From CAWDVH01 sp963805705 (GTDB lineage: Bacteria; Actinomycetota; Actinomycetes; Streptosporangiales; Streptosporangiaceae), in the NCBI GenBank assembly GCA_963805705.1, contig CAWDVH010000001.1, positions 682,001-746,000 on the forward strand: 64,000 nt of DNA, given 5' to 3'. The notes under the pieces were generated by a model, which saw only the letters and a program-made list of their open reading frames with translations, ran no database searches and had not been told where the DNA came from. The position numbers and the translations under genes are program-made. Below are positions 24,700-33,737 of the stretch, one piece after another (position 1 is the first letter of the stretch; every line of letters begins with the position of its first letter).

Positions 24700-26207
24700 G
24701 CGCGGGCCGTGACCGCCGCGGGCGCGGGCGCCGACTCCTGGGCCCGCACGGTCGAGCGGCCGAAGGCCAGGGTCACGACGAAGCCGATGACCAGCGCCAC
24801 CAGCACGCCGAGGTTGGCGAATTCCCAGGGACCGGTCTTGCCGCCCAGCCCGCTCACGTGCAGCAGGTAGCCCTGCCAGCTGAGCCAGCCCGCCGCTGAG
24901 TTGACCACCAGCCCCCAGCCCACGATGGTGCTGACGACGATGATCCCGACCGGGAACACCCGGATGTCGCCGTACCGCCCGGCGGGGCTGAACAGGTCGG
25001 TCTCGGCGTAGTCACGGTGCCGCAGCGCGATGTCGGCCAGCATGATGCCGCACCAGGCCGCGATCGGGACGCCCAGGGTGATCAGGAAGCCCTCGAACTG
25101 GCCCAGGAAGGTGCCGCTGGCGATGAACACCACGTAGATCGTCCCGAGGACCATGACGGTGCCGTCGATCAGGGCGGCCACGTAGCGCGGTGCCGGCAGG
25201 CCGATCGTAAGCAGGGCCAGGCCGGAGGAGTAGATGTCGAGCACCGCCCCGCCCACCAGGCCGAGCACGGCCACGATCGCGAACGGGATCAGGTACCAGG
25301 TCGGCAGCAGCGAGGTCAGCGCCCCGATGGGGTTGGCCCCGATGGCGCTGCTGAGGCTGGCCGATGACCCGGCGAGCAGCAGACCGAAGATCAGCAGGAA
25401 GATCGGCGCCAGCGCTGACCCGAAGGTCGTCCAGCCGATCACCCCGCGGCCCGATGACCTTCGGGGCAGGTAGCGCGAGTAGTCGGCCGCGGTGTTGACC
25501 CAGCCCAGGCCGAAGCCGGTCATCACCAGCACCAGGGCACCGATGACCTCCTGCGTCGAGCCCGAGCGGATGTGCGCCACCGTATGCCAGTGGATCTTGT
25601 CGGCGACGAGCACGATGAACCCGATGGTCAGCACCCCGGTCACGACCGTGATGACGGCCTGCATGCGCATGATCAGGTTGAAGCCGATGACACCGCCGCC
25701 CACGACCAGGGCCGTCACGACGATCAGCGCGATGACCTTCGTCACCGTGCCACCGCCCCACCCCAGGCGCTCGAACACCGTCGCGGTGGCCAGGGTGGCG
25801 AGAATGATCAGGACCGTCTCCCAGCCCACCGTGAGCAGCCAGGAGACCGCGGAAGGCAGCTTGTTGCCCCGCACCCCGAACGCGGCCCGGCCGAGCACCA
25901 TCGTCGGCACCGATCCCCGCTTGCCGGCCACCGCGATGAAGCCGCACAGCAGGAACGAGACGATGATGCCGACGATGCCCGCCGCGAGCGCCTGCCAGAA
26001 CGAGATGCCGAATTCCAGCACGAACGCGCCGTAGCTCAGCCCGAGGACAGAGACGTTCGCGGCGAACCACGGCCAGAACAGGTCACGCGGATGACCCTTG
26101 CGCTCGGCGTCCTGGATCATGTTGATCCCGTTGGCCTCGATGTGCAGCGCACTGAGATCTGCCGGGCCAGACGAGATGATGCCCTCATCGCGCTGACTGT
26201 GTGCCAT
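24696..26207 (-). CDS. NCS1 family nucleobase/riboside permease
   Basis: 503 aa, about 12 membrane helices. FWPWFAANVSVLGLSYGAF and LGRAAFGVRGNKLPS are the hallmark helix-1 and helix-2/3 regions of the nucleobase:cation symporter-1 family (CodB, Mhp1, PurP). GFGLGWVNTAADYSRYLPR is the conserved central helix with the Asn/Asp substrate site. It imports a purine, pyrimidine, hydantoin, allantoin or related base. The ATG at 26207 has GGAAAGG six bases upstream; a longer reading to 26267 is less likely. It is first gene of a four-gene overlapping operon. Confidence 0.92.
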   Translation of the reverse strand: MAHSQRDEGIISSGPADLSALHIEANGINMIQDAERKGHPRDLFWPWFAANVSVLGLSYGAFVLEFGISFWQALAAGIVGIIVSFLLCGFIAVAGKRGSVPTMVLGRAAFGVRGNKLPSAVSWLLTVGWETVLIILATLATATVFERLGWGGGTVTKVIALIVVTALVVGGGVIGFNLIMRMQAVITVVTGVLTIGFIVLVADKIHWHTVAHIRSGSTQEVIGALVLVMTGFGLGWVNTAADYSRYLPRRSSGRGVIGWTTFGSALAPIFLLIFGLLLAGSSASLSSAIGANPIGALTSLLPTWYLIPFAIVAVLGLVGGAVLDIYSSGLALLTIGLPAPRYVAALIDGTVMVLGTIYVVFIASGTFLGQFEGFLITLGVPIAAWCGIMLADIALRHRDYAETDLFSPAGRYGDIRVFPVGIIVVSTIVGWGLVVNSAAGWLSWQGYLLHVSGLGGKTGPWEFANLGVLVALVIGFVVTLAFGRSTVRAQESAPAPAAVTARA

Positions 26208-26311
26208 GGCGAGCCTTTCCTGCAGCCGTCCGTGAGCGTTTCGCCTCTTGACCCATGATTGCCGCACGCCGAGCCCCGGTCCAGCATTCGGCGGGCCGTA
26301 GTGTGTGGGCC

Positions 26312-26722
26312 ATGTATGACCACGATCCGGACGAGGTCGCGGCGCTCGGCTGGGAGGAGTTCGTCGCCCGCCAGTGGGAGTCGATCTTCGTCGGCTACTA
26401 CCGCTCGAAGACGGGGCTGCGCAAGATGTGCCGCCGCTGGAGCGACTTCTTCGAGGTCGGCCTCGGCTGCTCGCAGGAGATTGCCGACCTGCTGGTCAGG
26501 GCCCAGATCATGGACCGTGCCGACCGCGACCTGGAGGGCGCGGCCGGCGCCCGTGCCATCCTGCTCCAGATGGCCGACGTGCTCACCGACATCCGGTTCG
26601 ACCTGATGCAGATGGGCGAGATAGGCCCGGAGCTCGAAATCACGCTGCTCGAGCGGCACGCCAGCCTGGTGGGCCTGGTGCACGCCTTCGCGTTCGGCGA
26701 GGATGCCGAGGAAGCGCGCTAA
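26312..26722 (+). CDS. hypothetical protein
   Basis: 136 aa, not recognised. It is predicted to be mostly alpha-helical and acidic: EEFVARQWESIFVGYYRSKTG, then FFEVGLGCSQEIADLLVRAQ, and a long amphipathic segment ARAILLQMADVLTDIRFDLMQ. There is no signal peptide or membrane helix. Good codon bias and the short spacing (27 nt) to the following maleylpyruvate-isomerase-like gene support it as real and co-transcribed. The ATG at 26312 has no clear Shine-Dalgarno; leaderless translation is possible. Confidence 0.7.
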   Translation: MYDHDPDEVAALGWEEFVARQWESIFVGYYRSKTGLRKMCRRWSDFFEVGLGCSQEIADLLVRAQIMDRADRDLEGAAGARAILLQMADVLTDIRFDLMQMGEIGPELEITLLERHASLVGLVHAFAFGEDAEEAR

Positions 26723-26749
26723 CGCTGTCCCGGCGGTACGGAGGTACAG

Positions 26750-27421
26750 ATGAGTTCCTACGATGACGCGGTTCAGACGCTGGAGACCGAGCTCGGCCAG
26801 GTCGAGCAGGCATTCCGTGGCCTGACCGCCGGCGACTGGCAGACGCCCACGCGGCTCCAGCCCGTGGGGGAGGACCTGCCGCCCTGGACCCTGTTCGAGC
26901 TGGCCGGCCACTTCGATATCTCGATCGGGCTGACCCGGATGCTGATCAGCAGCCAGGAGCCCGGCCAGGTGGGGCGCGACCGGGTCAGCTTCTTCATCTT
27001 CAGTCGCGCGGAGGTGGCGCCGGTCGTCTACGACTACGCCTACACGATGGTGGACGGCAAGACACCGGCCCAGATGGCCGACGTCCTGCACGAGACCTTC
27101 AGCGCGGCCATCTCCGAGTCCCGCGCCACCGACCCTGGCGCGGTCGGCTCCGGGTACTACGCGCTCATGCGGCTCGATGAGTTCGTGCCCAGCCGCGTGG
27201 TGGAGGCGGTCGTGCACGGCCTCGACCTGACCGACGCGCTCGGCCAGGCCAGCATGGCCACGCCCGGCGGGCTGGCGATGACCGCCGCGATCCTCGACGA
27301 GCTGCTGGCCCGGCGGACGGTCGGGGGGCGGCCCGCCGACCTGGCCGACGACATGGCCTGGGTCCGGGCGGCCTCGGGCCGGGCGCCGCACGCTGATCCC
27401 CGGCTGCCGCTCATCGGCTGA
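26750..27421 (+). CDS. mycothiol-dependent maleylpyruvate isomerase-like (DinB fold) protein
   Basis: 223 aa. The four-helix DinB/MDMPI fold starts with LETELGQVEQAFRGLTAGDW; metal-binding histidines are seen in LFELAGHFDISIG and VVEAVVHGLDLTDALG. This TIGR03083-type family is widespread in mycothiol-producing actinobacteria and includes maleylpyruvate isomerase and many thiol S-transferases. No aromatic-degradation genes surround it, so the substrate is open. GGAGG precedes the ATG at ideal spacing. Confidence 0.85.
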   Translation: MSSYDDAVQTLETELGQVEQAFRGLTAGDWQTPTRLQPVGEDLPPWTLFELAGHFDISIGLTRMLISSQEPGQVGRDRVSFFIFSRAEVAPVVYDYAYTMVDGKTPAQMADVLHETFSAAISESRATDPGAVGSGYYALMRLDEFVPSRVVEAVVHGLDLTDALGQASMATPGGLAMTAAILDELLARRTVGGRPADLADDMAWVRAASGRAPHADPRLPLIG

Positions 27422-27455
27422 GGCCTCGGGTCTCCTCCGGGCGGACGGCCGGGGG

Positions 27456-28475
27456 CTAGCGGCCGCGGTAGGCGGCGGCGATCTCGCGCAGCTGCCCGTG
27501 CGCGCCGCGCATCGTCGCGGTACCGCCGGGGAGGTAGTCCTTGCGGAGCTTGGCGACCGAGGTGTAGTTGGTGTCACACACGTTGGCCAGCGGCGACTCG
27601 GCGGTCTGGCTCACGAACTGGTAGGCGTCCATCATCGACAGGCCGAGGTCCGCGGATACCCACTGCACCAGGTCCAGCTGGGCAATCCGGAACGCGTCCT
27701 CCAGCGGCCGGGCCGAGCCCGTGGACATGATGTGCGTGTCGGACTCGATCCGTGGCCACGGCGTGGCCAGGCCCTTCAGCAGCTCGACCACGATGACGGT
27801 GTCCATCGCGCATTCGACCGCCACCCCGCAGGTCTCCCCCTCGCCCTGCCGGGCATGGCCGTCCCCGAGTGACAACAGCGCGCCCTCGACGTTCACGCCC
27901 AGGTAGCAGGTCACTCCGGCCTGCATCTCCGGGGTATCCATGTTCCCGCCGAACGCATCAGGGACCAGGGCCGAGCGGACCTCCAGGTTCGCGGGCGCCA
28001 CGCCGACGGTCCCGTGCATCGGGTTCATCGGCAGCTCGGCGGTGAAGTCACTGTCGCGGGCCCGGAACTGGCAGGTGCCCTTGGCCCGGTCCAGCTCCCA
28101 GATCCACACCACCTCGGGGAGCGGGTCCTGCAAGGTAGCCGTCAGGTGGGTGGACGTCAGCGCCCCGAAGAGGGGAACTGTCGTCGAGGCCGCCCAGTCC
28201 CTGGACGGCTGCAGGCTGACGAAGTGAACCGCCAGGGTGTCGCCGGGCTCCGCGCCCTCGACGTGGAACGGCCCGGTCTGCGGGTTCAGGAACGGGAACT
28301 CGCACACCACCGATACCAGGTCCTCGGTGCCGCGGACCCGGCCGGCGAAGCAGTCCTCGGTCCACACCTCGAGCACGGTCCCCGGCGTGATCCGCGCCAC
28401 CGGGGCCGCGCCCCCGAACGTCCACGCGAACTGGCCTGGCTCCGGCCGGAACGCCAGCACCCGAGGATCACTCAT
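27456..28475 (-). CDS. acetamidase/formamidase family protein
   Basis: 339 aa, full length for the FmdA_AmdA family, which hydrolyses formamide or short-chain amides to ammonia and the acid. FAWTFGGAAPVARITPGTVLEV is the N-terminal signature, MNPMHGTVGVAP and GGNMDTPEMQAGVTCYLGVNV the central core, and LSLGDGHARQGEGETCGVAVE the most conserved motif. It is followed closely (9 nt) on the same strand by nothing related; the upstream neighbour is an APH-type kinase gene. It may serve nitrogen salvage together with the allantoin genes 10 kb away. Confidence 0.93.
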   Translation of the reverse strand: MSDPRVLAFRPEPGQFAWTFGGAAPVARITPGTVLEVWTEDCFAGRVRGTEDLVSVVCEFPFLNPQTGPFHVEGAEPGDTLAVHFVSLQPSRDWAASTTVPLFGALTSTHLTATLQDPLPEVVWIWELDRAKGTCQFRARDSDFTAELPMNPMHGTVGVAPANLEVRSALVPDAFGGNMDTPEMQAGVTCYLGVNVEGALLSLGDGHARQGEGETCGVAVECAMDTVIVVELLKGLATPWPRIESDTHIMSTGSARPLEDAFRIAQLDLVQWVSADLGLSMMDAYQFVSQTAESPLANVCDTNYTSVAKLRKDYLPGGTATMRGAHGQLREIAAAYRGR

Positions 28476-28484
28476 GCGAGAACC

Positions 28485-29498
28485 CTATGCCGTAGCCGTG
28501 CTCAGGTAGCGCTCGGCCAGCTCGCAGGCGCCCCTGGTGAACTCCGCGCCCAGCTCGCGGGCCGAGTCGGCGAACCGGTGCGAGCCGACCCAGGCGACCA
28601 GCTGCAGCCGCCGCAGCAGGATGAACGTGGGGATCTCCGCCTCATCGGCAGCCGACAGCGGCGCGACCCGCCGGTAGCCGCGCAGCCACGCGTCGCACAG
28701 CTCCGGCACCACCGGCTCGTGCTCGATGAAGCTCAGCGAGGCACCAAGATCAAAGAGGAACCAGCCGAAACCGCAGTCGTCGAAGTCGATGACCTGAATG
28801 TCCGGACCGCTGACCAGCAGGTTAGCCAGCCGCATGTCGGCATGGATGAGGCCGAAGCGGTCCGGGCCGCTGCCGTAGCGGCGCAGCCGGCCGGCCATCA
28901 GCGCTGCGGCCCGGCTCAGCGTCTCCTCTTCCTGCCTGCCCACCCCGATGCCGTCCTGCCAGCGGCCCCAGCGCCCCCTCGCGCCGACGCAGGTGTCGAA
29001 GTCCCACGAGAAGCGCACGAACGATTCCGGCCGGGCCCAGGTGCGGGAGTGCCGGTGCATGCGCCCGCAGATCCCGCCCAGCAGCCCGAACTTCCCGGTC
29101 AGCTGATCGGCGGGCGGCTCCGTCCCCGGCAGCCACTCAAACAGCACGGTCTGCCGGGTCAGGCCGCCGATCTGGATCTCGACCACCTCCCGGCCGTCGA
29201 GCGCGGGGAAGACGGCCGGGGTCCGCAGTCCCTCATCCCGCCGCAGCGCCTGGAGCCAGGCCAGCTCGGACGCCACGGCCCCGTCCGGGTGGTAACCGGT
29301 CCGGTGGACCCGCAGGACCGCCGTGCGCCCGGCACCCCGATCGTCGATCCGGTAGGTGGCGTTCTCCGAGAGGCCGAGCAGCGAGATCCGCGCCGCGGCC
29401 GGGAACCCGTACGGCGCCAGCGCCGCCCGCGCGAAGGGGTCGTAGTGCAGCAGGACCGTCTCCGGTGAGTCCTCTGGCCCTGGCCCCACCGCGCTCAC
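28485..29498 (-). CDS. APH-type phosphotransferase (aminoglycoside/homoserine kinase-like)
   Basis: 337 aa protein-kinase-like fold. The catalytic loop LIHADMRLANLL fits HxDxxxxN, and the metal motif is VIDFDDCGFGWFLFD. The N-lobe has LSENATYRIDD and VLRVHRTGYH. FDLGASLSFIE and the Ser/Thr-kinase RdoA/YihE-like length suggest that group rather than an antibiotic-resistance APH. It phosphorylates a hydroxyl of an unknown substrate. The gene is 9 nt upstream of the formamidase-type gene, so they are likely co-transcribed. Confidence 0.88.
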   Translation of the reverse strand: MSAVGPGPEDSPETVLLHYDPFARAALAPYGFPAAARISLLGLSENATYRIDDRGAGRTAVLRVHRTGYHPDGAVASELAWLQALRRDEGLRTPAVFPALDGREVVEIQIGGLTRQTVLFEWLPGTEPPADQLTGKFGLLGGICGRMHRHSRTWARPESFVRFSWDFDTCVGARGRWGRWQDGIGVGRQEEETLSRAAALMAGRLRRYGSGPDRFGLIHADMRLANLLVSGPDIQVIDFDDCGFGWFLFDLGASLSFIEHEPVVPELCDAWLRGYRRVAPLSAADEAEIPTFILLRRLQLVAWVGSHRFADSARELGAEFTRGACELAERYLSTATA

Positions 29499-29613
29499 TG
29501 GTCCCGCCCTTCCATGGTTCCTGGCCAGCTCCGGGTGCGGCCCCGTGGCCCATCGCCTCGATCATGCCCAGCGCGTTCCGTGCCATCAGGGCTCTGATGA
29601 TAAAACCACGGGC

Positions 29614-31089
29614 ATGGGCTACCTGATCGGCGCGGACATCGGATCCCAGAGCGTGAAGGCCGTCCTGCTCGATCCGGACGGTCAGGCCGTCGGCTCGGCC
29701 GGGCAAGGCTGCGTGATGCAGCACCCGGCCAGCGGGTGGGCCGAGCAGGATCCGGGCGACTGGACCGGCGGCCTGACCAGTGCCATCGGCCAGCTGCTGG
29801 CCCGCCACCGTATCCGGCCGTCCCAGGTATCACACCTCGGGCTGGCCGCCCAGGTGGACGGGCTGGTGCCGGTCGATGACCGGCTCCGGCCGCTTCGTTC
29901 CGGAATTATCTGGCTGGACCGCCGGGCCTGCGATCAGGCGGCCGCGCTCGCCCGCCAGCTGGGCACCGAGCACATTTTCGGCACCACCGGGCTCAACGCC
30001 GACGCCTCGCACATCGCGCCCAAGCTGATGTGGCTGCGCGAGCACGAGCCGGACACGTTCCGGCAGGCCAGGGCGTTCCCGCCGGTCGGCGGCTACCTGC
30101 TCGGCTGGCTCACCGGAGTCCTCGCGCAGGACCACGCCAACGCCTCCTCCACGCTGCTGTACGACGTGCGCACCGGGACCTGGGACGACAGCATGCTGCA
30201 GGCCTCCGGCCTGGACCCGGCGGTGCTGGCGGCCATCCGCCCGTCCGCCGAGATCGCCGGGACCCTCACGGCGCAGGCCGCCGGGCAGCTCGGGCTCAGC
30301 CGTGACTGCGCGGTGGTCGTCGGGACCGGCGACGAGCACGCGGCGTGCATCGGGGCCGGGGCGGTCGTCCCCGGGCTGGTGGCCGACGTGACCGGCACCG
30401 CCGAGCCGGTGGCGGTGACCGCGAGCCGCGCGGTGTTCGATCCCGAGCAGGTGGTGGAAACCCACGCGCACGCGGTCACCGGCCTGCTGCTGGTGGAGAA
30501 CCCGGGCTTTGTGTCTGGCGGCTGCACCCTGTGGTGCGCGCAGATTCTCGGCACCGACCAGGCCGGGCTCTTCGAGCTGGCGGCCGGCGCGCCGGCCAGC
30601 GCCGGCGGCGTCCTGTTCGTGCCCGCCCTGTCCGGGGCGACGGTGCCGAGATGGAACGACCGGATGCGCGGCGTCTTCGCCGGGCTGGCCATGAATCATG
30701 ACCGCGCTCACCTGGCCAGGGCGGTCATCGAGGGCTGCACGTTCGCGCTGCGCGATGTCCTGGGCCGCCTGGAAGCGCTCGGCCTGTGCGGCCCGCAGAT
30801 CCGGGTGGTCGGCGGTGGCGCGCGCAGCGAGCTGTGGCTGCAGATCAAGGCGGACGTGACGGGCCGGACGGTACGGGCGGTCGTGGCCGATGAGCCGACG
30901 GCACTGGGCGCGGCGATCCTGGCCGGCCGGGCCGCCGGGGTCTTCCGCGACACCGCCGACGCGGTGGCCAGGACGGTGACGCTCGCGCCGCGCGCCTACG
31001 AGCCCGACGAGCGGGCCAGCTCCGTCTACCAGGAGCGCTACGCCCAGTACCGGGCGCTGTATGACGGCGCGGAAGGAGCGCTCGCGTGA
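29614..31089 (+). CDS. FGGY family carbohydrate kinase (xylulokinase-like)
   Basis: 491 aa. The first FGGY domain opens with YLIGADIGSQSVKAVLLDP (phosphate-1 motif) and contains WLDRRACDQA. The second holds VVGTGDEHAACIGAGAV, GTAEPVAVT and the ATP-binding IRVVGGGARSELWLQIKAD. It phosphorylates a pentulose or polyol with ATP. Its stop overlaps the GTG of the next gene, placing it first in a three-gene coupled operon with an AraM-like dehydrogenase and a TIM-barrel protein. The start ATG lacks a clear RBS; a GATAAA about 20 nt upstream may be the -10 of a nearly leaderless transcript. Confidence 0.92.
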   Translation: MGYLIGADIGSQSVKAVLLDPDGQAVGSAGQGCVMQHPASGWAEQDPGDWTGGLTSAIGQLLARHRIRPSQVSHLGLAAQVDGLVPVDDRLRPLRSGIIWLDRRACDQAAALARQLGTEHIFGTTGLNADASHIAPKLMWLREHEPDTFRQARAFPPVGGYLLGWLTGVLAQDHANASSTLLYDVRTGTWDDSMLQASGLDPAVLAAIRPSAEIAGTLTAQAAGQLGLSRDCAVVVGTGDEHAACIGAGAVVPGLVADVTGTAEPVAVTASRAVFDPEQVVETHAHAVTGLLLVENPGFVSGGCTLWCAQILGTDQAGLFELAAGAPASAGGVLFVPALSGATVPRWNDRMRGVFAGLAMNHDRAHLARAVIEGCTFALRDVLGRLEALGLCGPQIRVVGGGARSELWLQIKADVTGRTVRAVVADEPTALGAAILAGRAAGVFRDTADAVARTVTLAPRAYEPDERASSVYQERYAQYRALYDGAEGALA

Positions 31090-32691
31090 GCGCGGCCGGC
31101 CGGGTGCCGCTCGACCTGAGCGCGCTGCGCGGCGAGCTGGCCGCCAGTCCCGACGCCGGGCGGCTGCGGCCGCTCGGGCTCGGCCGCGTCATCGACGGCG
31201 ACGGCGCGCTGGGCCAGCTCGCCGGCGCGGTGGCGCAGTTCGGCCGGTCGCGGGACGGGGTGGTCGTGCTGGCCGCCGCGACCCCGATGACGGTGTCCGG
31301 CCAGGACCTGCGATCGGTCGTCGAGGCGGCGCTGGGCCGGCGGCTGCGGCTCCAGTGGGTCACCGTCGGGCCGGTACCGCAGGCGGGCGACGGCCACCTG
31401 CACGCGGACGAGGCGACGGTCACGGCGGCGGCCGGGGCGGCGGCGGGCGCCGGCTGCGTCGTGACCGTCGGGTCAGGGACGATCACCGACATCGGCAAGG
31501 CCGCGGCCGCGGCCAGGCGCCCCCCTGGTCGCCGTGCAGACCGCGGCCAGCGTCAACGGCTACGCCGATCCGTTCTCGGTCCTGCTGCGCCAGGGCGTGA
31601 AGCGCACCACGCCGACTCGCTGGCCGGACACGCTGGTGATCGATCCCGGCGTCCTGAGCGCCGCGCCGCCCGGGCTGAACCGGGCCGGCGTCGGTGACCT
31701 GATGGCGATGTTCACCGCGTCCGCCGACTGGTACCTCGCCGCCGCCATCACCGCCGCCCGGCCGCGGCCCGCAGGCCGACCTGATGACGGGCCGGGAGCG
31801 GCGGCGGGCGGCGACCCGCTGTATGCCGCCGATGTGGCCGGCCTCACCGGGGCGCACGGCCGGCGGCTGCTCGCGCTGGCCGCGGGCCTGGACGCCGATC
31901 CCGGCCGGCTGGCCGAGCTGGCCCGCATCCTGACCCTGAGCGGGATCGCCATGGGGGTGGCCGGCTCGACCGCCCCGGCCTCGGGGATGGAGCACGCGGT
32001 GAGCCATCTGCTCGAGATGGCCGCCACCGCCCGCGGGGACCCGGCCAGCTTCCACGGCACGCAGGTCGGCGTCGCGAGCATCGCGGCCGCCGCCGCCTGG
32101 GCGCACGTGCGCCGCCGCGTCGCGGGCGGGGCCCTGCGCCAGGCCGCGAGCCTGCCGGATCCAGACGATGCCCGGCATCGCATAACGCAGGCGTTCGCGC
32201 CCCTCGACCCCACCGGCGCGATGGCGGCGGAGTGCTTCGCCGACTACGCCAGGAAGCTCCGGCGGCTGTCGGCGGGGCCCGATCCGCTGGCCGGCCTGCG
32301 CGCGGCCTGGCCGGAGCATGACGCGGAGCTTGGCCGCCTGCTGATCGAGCCGGGTGAGCTGGCCAGCGGGCTGCTGTCGGCCGGCCTGCCGGTGCGGTTC
32401 GGCGACCTGGCCGGTCCGGTGAGCGACACGGACGCGCGCTGGGCGGTGGCGAGCTGCCTGCTGATGCGGCAGCGATTCGGCGTGGCGGACCTGGCTGCGG
32501 CGATCGGCGGCTGGCAGGACAGTGACGTGGACCAGGTGCTCGCCGACGCGGACGCCGCCGCGGCAGCGGCTGAGGCCGGCGCGGCAGCGGCTCAAGCCGG
32601 CGCGGATGCTGCGGCAGCTGCGGCGGCCGGCCACGCCGGCGGCCATACCGTCCGCCATGCCGGCGGCCTGACCGACGGGAGCACGCGGTGA
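31086..32691 (+). pseudogene. AraM-like (glycerol-1-phosphate-type) iron-containing dehydrogenase, one frameshift
   Basis: The N-terminal part (31086-31520) has a Rossmann-like domain with VVTVGSGTITDIGKAA. The rest, in the next frame from about 31525, gives LVAVQTAASVNGYADPFSVL and a helical metal domain with GVGDLMAMFTASADWYLA, SGMEHAVSHLLEM and FHGTQVGVASI, the His ligands of the family. The break is in a run of six C (31520-31525): removing one C restores a single protein of about 534 aa. Family members reduce dihydroxyacetone phosphate or a phosphorylated ketose to the polyol phosphate. GTGA overlaps link it to both neighbours. Homopolymer sequencing error is most likely; slippage is possible. 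Confidence 0.82.
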
Positions 32692-33365
32692 TCCAGTTCG
32701 TCTTCATGCTTACCTACCAGGACCGCACGATCGGCCAGCCGCTGGCGATCTACGAGGAGCTGCGCGGCTCGGGCCTGCGCTACGTCGGATTCAAGGACAT
32801 CGGCGCATCGATCGCCGAGCTGCGCGAGGTCTGCGCGGCGGCGCACGCGGACGGCCTGGAGGTCATGCTCGAGGTCGTATCGACCACGCTGGAGGAGGAA
32901 CTGCGCTCGGCGGCATCAGCGGCGGAGATAGGCGTCGACTGGCTGCTGGGCGGCACGCACCCGCAGGACGTGCTCGGCGTACTGGACGGCAGCCCGGCCC
33001 GGTACTGCCCCTTCCCCGGCACGGTGCTCGGGCACCCGAGCGTGCTGCACGGCGAGATCGCCGAGATCGCGCAGAGCGCCCGCGCGATCACGGCGCTGCC
33101 GGGGGTGCACGGGCTCGACCTGCTCGCCTACCGTCATCCGACCGCCGATGTCGCGGCGCTGACCAGGGCCGTCGTGGCGGCATCGAGCGGCCCGGTGATC
33201 GCGGCCGGGTCGGTGGCGAGCATGGCGCAGATCCGGGCGCTGGATGCGGCCGGGGCCTGGGGGTTCACGATCGGAAGCGCGATCTTCGAGGGCAGGCTGC
33301 CCGGCGGGCCGTCCGTCCGCGGCCAGGTGCGGGAGGTACTGCGCGCCGTGACCGGGTCCGGGTGA
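32688..33365 (+). CDS. TIM-barrel protein (HisA/HisF-like)
   Basis: 225 aa, one (beta/alpha)8 barrel. LRYVGFKDIGASIAELREV, EVMLEVVSTT, IGVDWLLGGTHPQDV, GVHGLDLLAYRH and GPVIAAGSVASMAQIRALDAAGAWGFTIGSAIFEG read as successive barrel strands, the last being the phosphate-binding beta7-beta8 region of HisA/TrpC-type barrels. It probably acts on a phosphorylated sugar produced by the upstream kinase and dehydrogenase. I cannot assign a named reaction. The GTG overlaps the preceding stop, so it is translationally coupled. Confidence 0.8.
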   Translation: MIQFVFMLTYQDRTIGQPLAIYEELRGSGLRYVGFKDIGASIAELREVCAAAHADGLEVMLEVVSTTLEEELRSAASAAEIGVDWLLGGTHPQDVLGVLDGSPARYCPFPGTVLGHPSVLHGEIAEIAQSARAITALPGVHGLDLLAYRHPTADVAALTRAVVAASSGPVIAAGSVASMAQIRALDAAGAWGFTIGSAIFEGRLPGGPSVRGQVREVLRAVTGSG

Positions 33366-33381
33366 GGCCTGCCGTGTCTCG

Positions 33382-33615
33382 CTAGGCGAGCATGTCGTCG
33401 AAATCCCCGTCCTTAGCGCCCAGGATGAAGGCCTGGATCTCGGCTCGCGTGTAGACCAGCACCGGGCCGCGGGCGAACCGGGAGTTCCGCAGGGCGATGC
33501 CGTCCGGCACGACGGCCAGCTCGACGCAGTTGCCGTTGGAGTTGCTGCGCCGGCTCTTGCGCCAGCCAGCGACCGGAATCTGGGCCGCGGATGTCCCGCT
33601 CGGCGTAACGCTCAT
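33382..33615 (-). CDS. DUF397 domain protein
   Basis: 77 aa. WRKSRRSNSNGNCVELAVVPDGIALRNSR is the DUF397 signature and YTRAEIQAFILGAKDGDFDDM the C-terminal helix. In Streptomyces, DUF397 proteins sit next to XRE-DUF5753 regulators and small ATPases (whiJ- and abaA-like loci) and modulate the regulator, affecting development and antibiotic production. The ATG has GGGAGAG upstream. A 12-bp palindrome lies 26 bp before the start. A XRE-DUF5753 gene lies upstream on the same strand. Confidence 0.93.
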   Translation of the reverse strand: MSVTPSGTSAAQIPVAGWRKSRRSNSNGNCVELAVVPDGIALRNSRFARGPVLVYTRAEIQAFILGAKDGDFDDMLA

Positions 33616-33640
33616 TTCACTCTCCCGTAACGCTCAGTAC

Positions 33641-33652
33641 TTGCACGTGCAA
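33641..33652. promoter_or_regulatory. TGCACGTGCA palindrome upstream of the DUF397 gene
   Basis: TTGCACGTGCAA, a perfect 12-bp palindrome whose 10-bp core recurs twice in the control region between the XRE and ATPase genes (34807-34843). Its place 26 bp before the ATG suits an operator for the local XRE regulator. Confidence 0.65.
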
Positions 33653-33737
33653 ACGATCGTGCATTCGCCGTCAGTTCCAGGTACCGTACCACTCATCAAA
33701 CGGGCAGGGTTCGGACGGCGCGGCGAACGGGTGGCGC

